From an uncultured Verrucomicrobia subdivision 3 bacterium (GTDB lineage: Bacteria; Verrucomicrobiota; Verrucomicrobiia; Limisphaerales; DASXHY01): a DNA stretch of 64,000 bases. Below are positions 61,404 through 64,000 of this stretch, in pieces; position 1 is the first letter of the stretch, and every line of letters starts with the position of its first letter. The position numbers were made by a program, and so were the translations under genes. The stretch spans positions 4,651-68,650 of the forward strand of contig CALBZA010000074.1 in assembly GCA_937890005.1 (NCBI GenBank), given 5' to 3'. The notes beneath the pieces are model-generated. The model did not search any database. It had not been told where the DNA came from and was given only the letters and a program-made list of their open reading frames with translations.

Positions 61404-62441
61404 TTAAAGCTTGTCCAGCGGGCTCTTCACACCCATCCCCGGTTTCTCCATCACATGCGTGTAGATCATCGTTGTCGCAACGTCATCATGCCCGAGCAGA
61501 TCCTGCACAGTCCGGATGTCATAGCCATCCTCAAGTTGATGCGTTGCGAAACTGTGTCGAAGCGTGTGGCACGTTGCCATTTTCCCAATCCCCGCCAGAC
61601 GCACCGCCGCCTTCATGGTTCGTTGAATCTGCTGCTCGTTCGCATGATGACGCCTCACCATCCCCGACCGCGGATCCACTGAACGCCGCGACGATGGAAA
61701 CACCCATTGCCAGCCCCATTCACGATCTGCGTTTGGATACTTCCGCGCCAACGCATGCGGCAGCCAGACGCGACCATATCCTTCGGCAAGATCCCGTTCA
61801 TGCAGAAGTTTTACCCGTTCCAAATGTTGCCGCAATTCCACTGTCAAAGCCTCAGGCAGGATCGTAATCCGATCCTTGTCCCCCTTGCCCTGCCGAACAA
61901 CGATCCGCCGACGCTCGAAATCCAGATCCTTCACCCGCAACCGAAGGCCTTCCATCACCCGCACTCCCGTCCCATACAACAATCGGATGATCAATCCCGA
62001 CGTGCCCGGCTTGAGCCCCGCCAGGACCCGCCGCGTCTGTTCCTTCGTCAACACTTCGGGCAATCGCGCCGGACGATCCGCACGGGTGAACTCACCGATG
62101 TTCCCCAGTTCAACCTGCAACACCTCTTCGTAGAAGAAAACCAACGCATTCAGTGCCTGATTTTGAGTGCTGGAAGCCACGTTCCTCGTCACTGCCAGGT
62201 GCGCGAGAAACGACGCCACCTCCTTCGCGCCCATGTCACGTGGATGCCGCCAGCCTCGATCCGGCCCAGACCGATCTGGCCGACGATGAAACACAAGGAA
62301 GCGATGAATCCATTGCTGATAGGTTCTTTCCGTGCGGATCGAATAGTGATGAAACCGCATCACTTCACGCACCTGCTCGGAGAGTTTTGCCTGGGGATTT
62401 GGAACCAGCACCGCCCTTTTTTCCTTCGACGCTTTTGGCAT
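61404..62441 (-). CDS. intI: Integron integrase (IntI-type tyrosine recombinase)
   Basis: A 345-aa recombinase. ATG 62441 follows GGGAGG with ten bases between; a TTG two codons earlier is possible. N-terminal SAM-like domain (QVREVMRFHHYSIRTERTYQ, MGAKEVASFLAHLAV) precedes the catalytic domain with Arg161 (LLYGTGVRVMEGLRLRVKDL), His292 and Arg295 (CHTLRHSFATHQLEDG), His318 (LLGHDDVATT) and Tyr327 (YTHV). Residues about 228-260 (HALARKYPNADREWGWQWVF) are the additional domain that marks integron integrases and separates them from XerC/D. All catalytic residues are intact. It reads away from the cassette array to its right, the usual arrangement. Confidence 0.93.
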   Translation of the reverse strand: MPKASKEKRAVLVPNPQAKLSEQVREVMRFHHYSIRTERTYQQWIHRFLVFHRRPDRSGPDRGWRHPRDMGAKEVASFLAHLAVTRNVASSTQNQALNALVFFYEEVLQVELGNIGEFTRADRPARLPEVLTKEQTRRVLAGLKPGTSGLIIRLLYGTGVRVMEGLRLRVKDLDFERRRIVVRQGKGDKDRITILPEALTVELRQHLERVKLLHERDLAEGYGRVWLPHALARKYPNADREWGWQWVFPSSRRSVDPRSGMVRRHHANEQQIQRTMKAAVRLAGIGKMATCHTLRHSFATHQLEDGYDIRTVQDLLGHDDVATTMIYTHVMEKPGMGVKSPLDKL

Positions 62442-62795
62442 TTTCAATATTCCTCCCGAACTCTGCCTAAATAGTTCTGGACAAAAAAGAAAGTCAAAAA
62501 TAGCGTCGTTCCATGAAGGTTAATAGCACGTCATTTTCGACGCTGAATCCATACTGTTCGAAGTTGGTTGGCGAAGCAGTTTTTAATTGAGTTGGTATTT
62601 GGTTGTGAAGATGGAGAGTGGTTCGAGAGTTGTTCAGTCGTGGGTTTGCGAGGAGTTCGGCGTGGAGGAGCGTTGGAGATTTGCGGAGCGTGTCTCCAGT
62701 TGCTCGCGGCATCACGAACAAGTGCGGAGCATTCTGGAGCCGGGGTTTGAAACCCTGAGCTTTCAGATTGTTGGAGCCGAAGGTCGTGGATACGA
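62442..62795. other. attI region and first cassette body without a clear gene
   Basis: The attachment site attI and cassette promoter should lie just right of intI, but I cannot fix the crossover: GTT-containing candidates around 62557-62568 do not match GTTRRRY. No frame ends before the first attC; the frames at 62587-62931 (+) and 62494-62958 (-) run through it. The stretch may be a non-coding or decayed cassette. Confidence 0.45.
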
Positions 62796-62918
62796 TTCGA
62801 ACCAGACGCTGGAGAGAATCGGCGTGGGCCGTTGCAGATTTATGATGCGGGTATTTCAAAGATTCACTTCGTTGTTGAGACCGGCTTACCCGCCGATCTC
62901 TCAGCTTCGTCGTTCGGC
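62796..62918 (+). repeat. attC-like site 1 (degenerate core)
   Basis: Left arm TTCGAAC CAGACGCTGGAG followed by AGAATCGGCG; right arm CGCCGATCTCTCAGCTTCGTC then GTTCGGC at 62912-62918. The arms are imperfect inverted complements over about 30 bases, 123 bases in all. The end core reads GTTCGGC, not GTTRRRY, but it is the exact complement of the next site's first core (GCCGAAC). The next cassette gene starts 10 bases later. Confidence 0.55.
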
Positions 62919-62927
62919 AAATGACAT

Positions 62928-63470
62928 ATGAAACACCGCGTCGCAATCGTTGGCACATGGTTCCTCATCACAATCGCGCTGATCGGGTTCCCTGGATTTG
63001 AAACCCGCGGTCTCGCGATGGGCTTAATCGTCGGTTGGTGGCCCTTCGCGCTCCTTCCCATGCTCGGGGATGCGTTTCACCAGCATCCGACAATTGTTTA
63101 CCTCGGCATGTTTCTGCTGAGCGCAGCGGAGGTTGGTGCAGGCGCATGGATGATGGATGCATGCCATTTGAGCAAGCGAGCCTGGATTGTCGTTCTTCTC
63201 GCGGTGGCCGTCGGAGCTTTGGCTGTCCACACCGCATACCCTTCCGGGTTCGAGAGTTGGAAGAACAGTCCTGCCGTATCAGCGGCAATGAACTCACCGG
63301 AGTTGAACTACGAGCCGACGCGATGGGATTTCTATAAGGACAGTGAGATACCGAAGACCCTGTGGGGGGGTCTGTGGGGCCTGTATGCTGCCGTGGCGGT
63401 GTGCTTCTTCTACTCAGCTACGCTGATCGCTATTAGGAAGCGCCGCCTGCCAGTAGCAGGCCACGCCTGA
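62928..63470 (+). CDS. Cassette-encoded membrane protein, 180 aa
   Basis: ATG 62928, ten bases after the first attC-like site, as expected for a cassette gene. Four hydrophobic segments: about 5-20 (VAIVGTWFLITIALIGF), 28-45 (LAMGLIVGWWPFALL), 55-100 (two segments, IVYLGMFLLSAAEVGAGAW and AWIVVLLAVAVGALAV) and a final one about 147-168 (LWGLYAAVAVCFFYSATLIA), with a soluble loop of about 45 residues (GFESWKNSPAVSAAMNSPEL) before it. It ends in a basic tail (RKRRLP). No family recognised. Small membrane proteins of unknown role are common cassette cargo. Confidence 0.7.
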   Translation: MKHRVAIVGTWFLITIALIGFPGFETRGLAMGLIVGWWPFALLPMLGDAFHQHPTIVYLGMFLLSAAEVGAGAWMMDACHLSKRAWIVVLLAVAVGALAVHTAYPSGFESWKNSPAVSAAMNSPELNYEPTRWDFYKDSEIPKTLWGGLWGLYAAVAVCFFYSATLIAIRKRRLPVAGHA

Positions 63471-63490
63471 CGGCAAACGCATTACATGAG

Positions 63491-63626
63491 GCCGAACAAA
63501 ATCGGTGCAGCCAACACCGCCCCGCGCTTGCAGTTTCAGCGTTTTGAGTTTTCCATTCACCTCGCTGCAGGCGGCGCGGCGCTGAGGGGCGCTGAGGGGC
63601 GCTGTGGCTGACCTCACACGTTAGGC
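63491..63626 (+). repeat. attC site 2
   Basis: Starts GCCGAAC (63491-63497) and ends GTTAGGC (63620-63626), a good core. Inner arms GGTGCAGCCAACACCGCC on the left and GGGGCGCTGTGGCTGACC on the right are imperfect complements. 136 bases in total. The middle contains three copies of GGCGCTGAGG-like 10-base words (about 63578-63608). It begins 20 bases after the stop of the membrane-protein cassette. Confidence 0.75.
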
Positions 63627-63645
63627 GACAGCGAGCGTTTCACTC

Positions 63646-63879
63646 ATGATCGCGTATCCAGATGGCACTGAGGCTCGCGTAGGAGATGCGGTCGCGCTTG
63701 CTCACCGAGCGCACACCGGCACGGTGCAGCACGTCATCGAGTCGGCAGCAGAGATTGAGTCTTGGAATTTGGAAGAGCCGGGACTGATGATTGACACGTC
63801 ATACGGTGGTTTGGTGTTTCACCCGAAGCATTCACTCACGATTGATGAGATTGAGTTTGTATCACGAGCAGTGGCCTAA
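63646..63879 (+). CDS. Cassette-encoded hypothetical protein, 77 aa
   Basis: ATG 63646, 19 bases after the GTTAGGC core; the stop TAA (63877-63879) lies inside the next attC core GCCTAAC, a classic cassette arrangement. The protein begins MIAYPDGTEARVGDAVALAH and has a strand-rich middle (GTVQHVIES) and LEEPGLMIDTSYGGLVFHP, then SLTIDEIEFVSRA. The overall plan, a small all-beta domain opening with YPDGTEARVGD, resembles short cassette and immunity-like proteins I have seen in such contexts, but I cannot assign a function. Confidence 0.75.
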   Translation: MIAYPDGTEARVGDAVALAHRAHTGTVQHVIESAAEIESWNLEEPGLMIDTSYGGLVFHPKHSLTIDEIEFVSRAVA

Positions 63880-64000
63880 CCAGAGCGCTGCAGCGAACCG
63901 CCGCCCCGCTGCGCAGTCGGACGGTTCAGTTAATTTGTCCGCGACTGTTGCAGCCGACCGGGCGTTTCCGGCGGCGGTCGCTGAGCTCACCTCTGAGGTA
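63874..64000 (+). repeat. attC site 3, cut by window edge
   Basis: GCCTAAC at 63874-63880 followed by CAGAGCGCTGCAGCGAACCG, with the complementary arm GGCGGCGGTCGCTGAGCTC at about 63970-63988. The closing GTTRRRY core was not reached before base 64000, so the site and the array continue to the right. Confidence 0.65.

Noticed and set aside
62587..62931. 114-codon plus-strand frame in the first cassette region
   Set aside because: It runs straight through the attC-like site and past its core, and the sequence resembles dispersed repeat text, so it is not a normal cassette gene.
62494..62958. 154-codon minus-strand frame across attI and attC
   Set aside because: Crosses both recombination sites and opposes the cassette direction; no protein features.

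Overview
The window reads as chromosome of a Gram-negative, PVC-type bacterium, most likely Verrucomicrobiota (Pedosphaera/Limisphaerales-like). This is inferred from a prepilin-like protein plus the decayed tail of an H-X9-DG prepilin, a futalosine-route menaquinone gene (mqnD), several secreted glycoside hydrolases (GH144-, GH2- and GH43-like), a beta-barrel outer-membrane protein, many SDR/sugar-acid enzymes, and spacers full of short-period word repeats. No rRNA, tRNA, CRISPR or transposase was found.

Layout. 0-6 kb: edge of a secreted GH144-like glucanase, a CII-like regulator, a UxuB-type mannonate oxidoreductase next to a LarA-family racemase/epimerase, and a YidE/AspT-type transporter. 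6-14 kb: mqnD, a response regulator plus membrane histidine kinase, and a compact minus-strand operon KS-alpha / KS-beta (no catalytic triad) / ketoreductase / acyl carrier protein. 14-19 kb: signal peptidase I, enolase, ribulose-phosphate epimerase and a phosphohexomutase. 19-23.5 kb: secreted beta-helix protein, outer-membrane barrel, a divergent 56-aa lipoprotein, and a hypothetical protein. 23.6-29.7 kb: NfnAB/SudAB-like flavoprotein pair, a ferredoxin-NADP-reductase-like protein, and gcvT-gcvH-glutaredoxin-lipA. 30-35.4 kb: prepilin-like protein, GH2 beta-galactosidase, AraC regulator and NarL-type regulator, with a shared palindromic motif at 29.86 and 34.5 kb. 35.5-45.5 kb: RlmD-like methyltransferase, DUF3500 protein, YmdB-type phosphoesterase, xseA, xseB, dxs, GH43-like protein, homoserine dehydrogenase. 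45.5-55.7 kb: second kinase/regulator pair, two transporters, uxuA with an SDR (hexuronate use), glmS. 55.7-61 kb: a 1748-aa transglutaminase-like/DUF4011/SF1 helicase/MTES_1575-nuclease protein.

61.4-64 kb: a chromosomal integron. An intact tyrosine integrase with the integron-specific insert reads leftward. To its right lie three attC-like sites and at least two coding cassettes, and the array continues past the window. This is the strongest mobile system here. The large helicase-nuclease sits directly beside it.

A second theme is the spacers. At least six sequence families of 7-10-bp words repeated in short tandem runs occur, several as inverted pairs, and two such runs have entered coding frames (xseA and the YmdB homologue) without breaking them.
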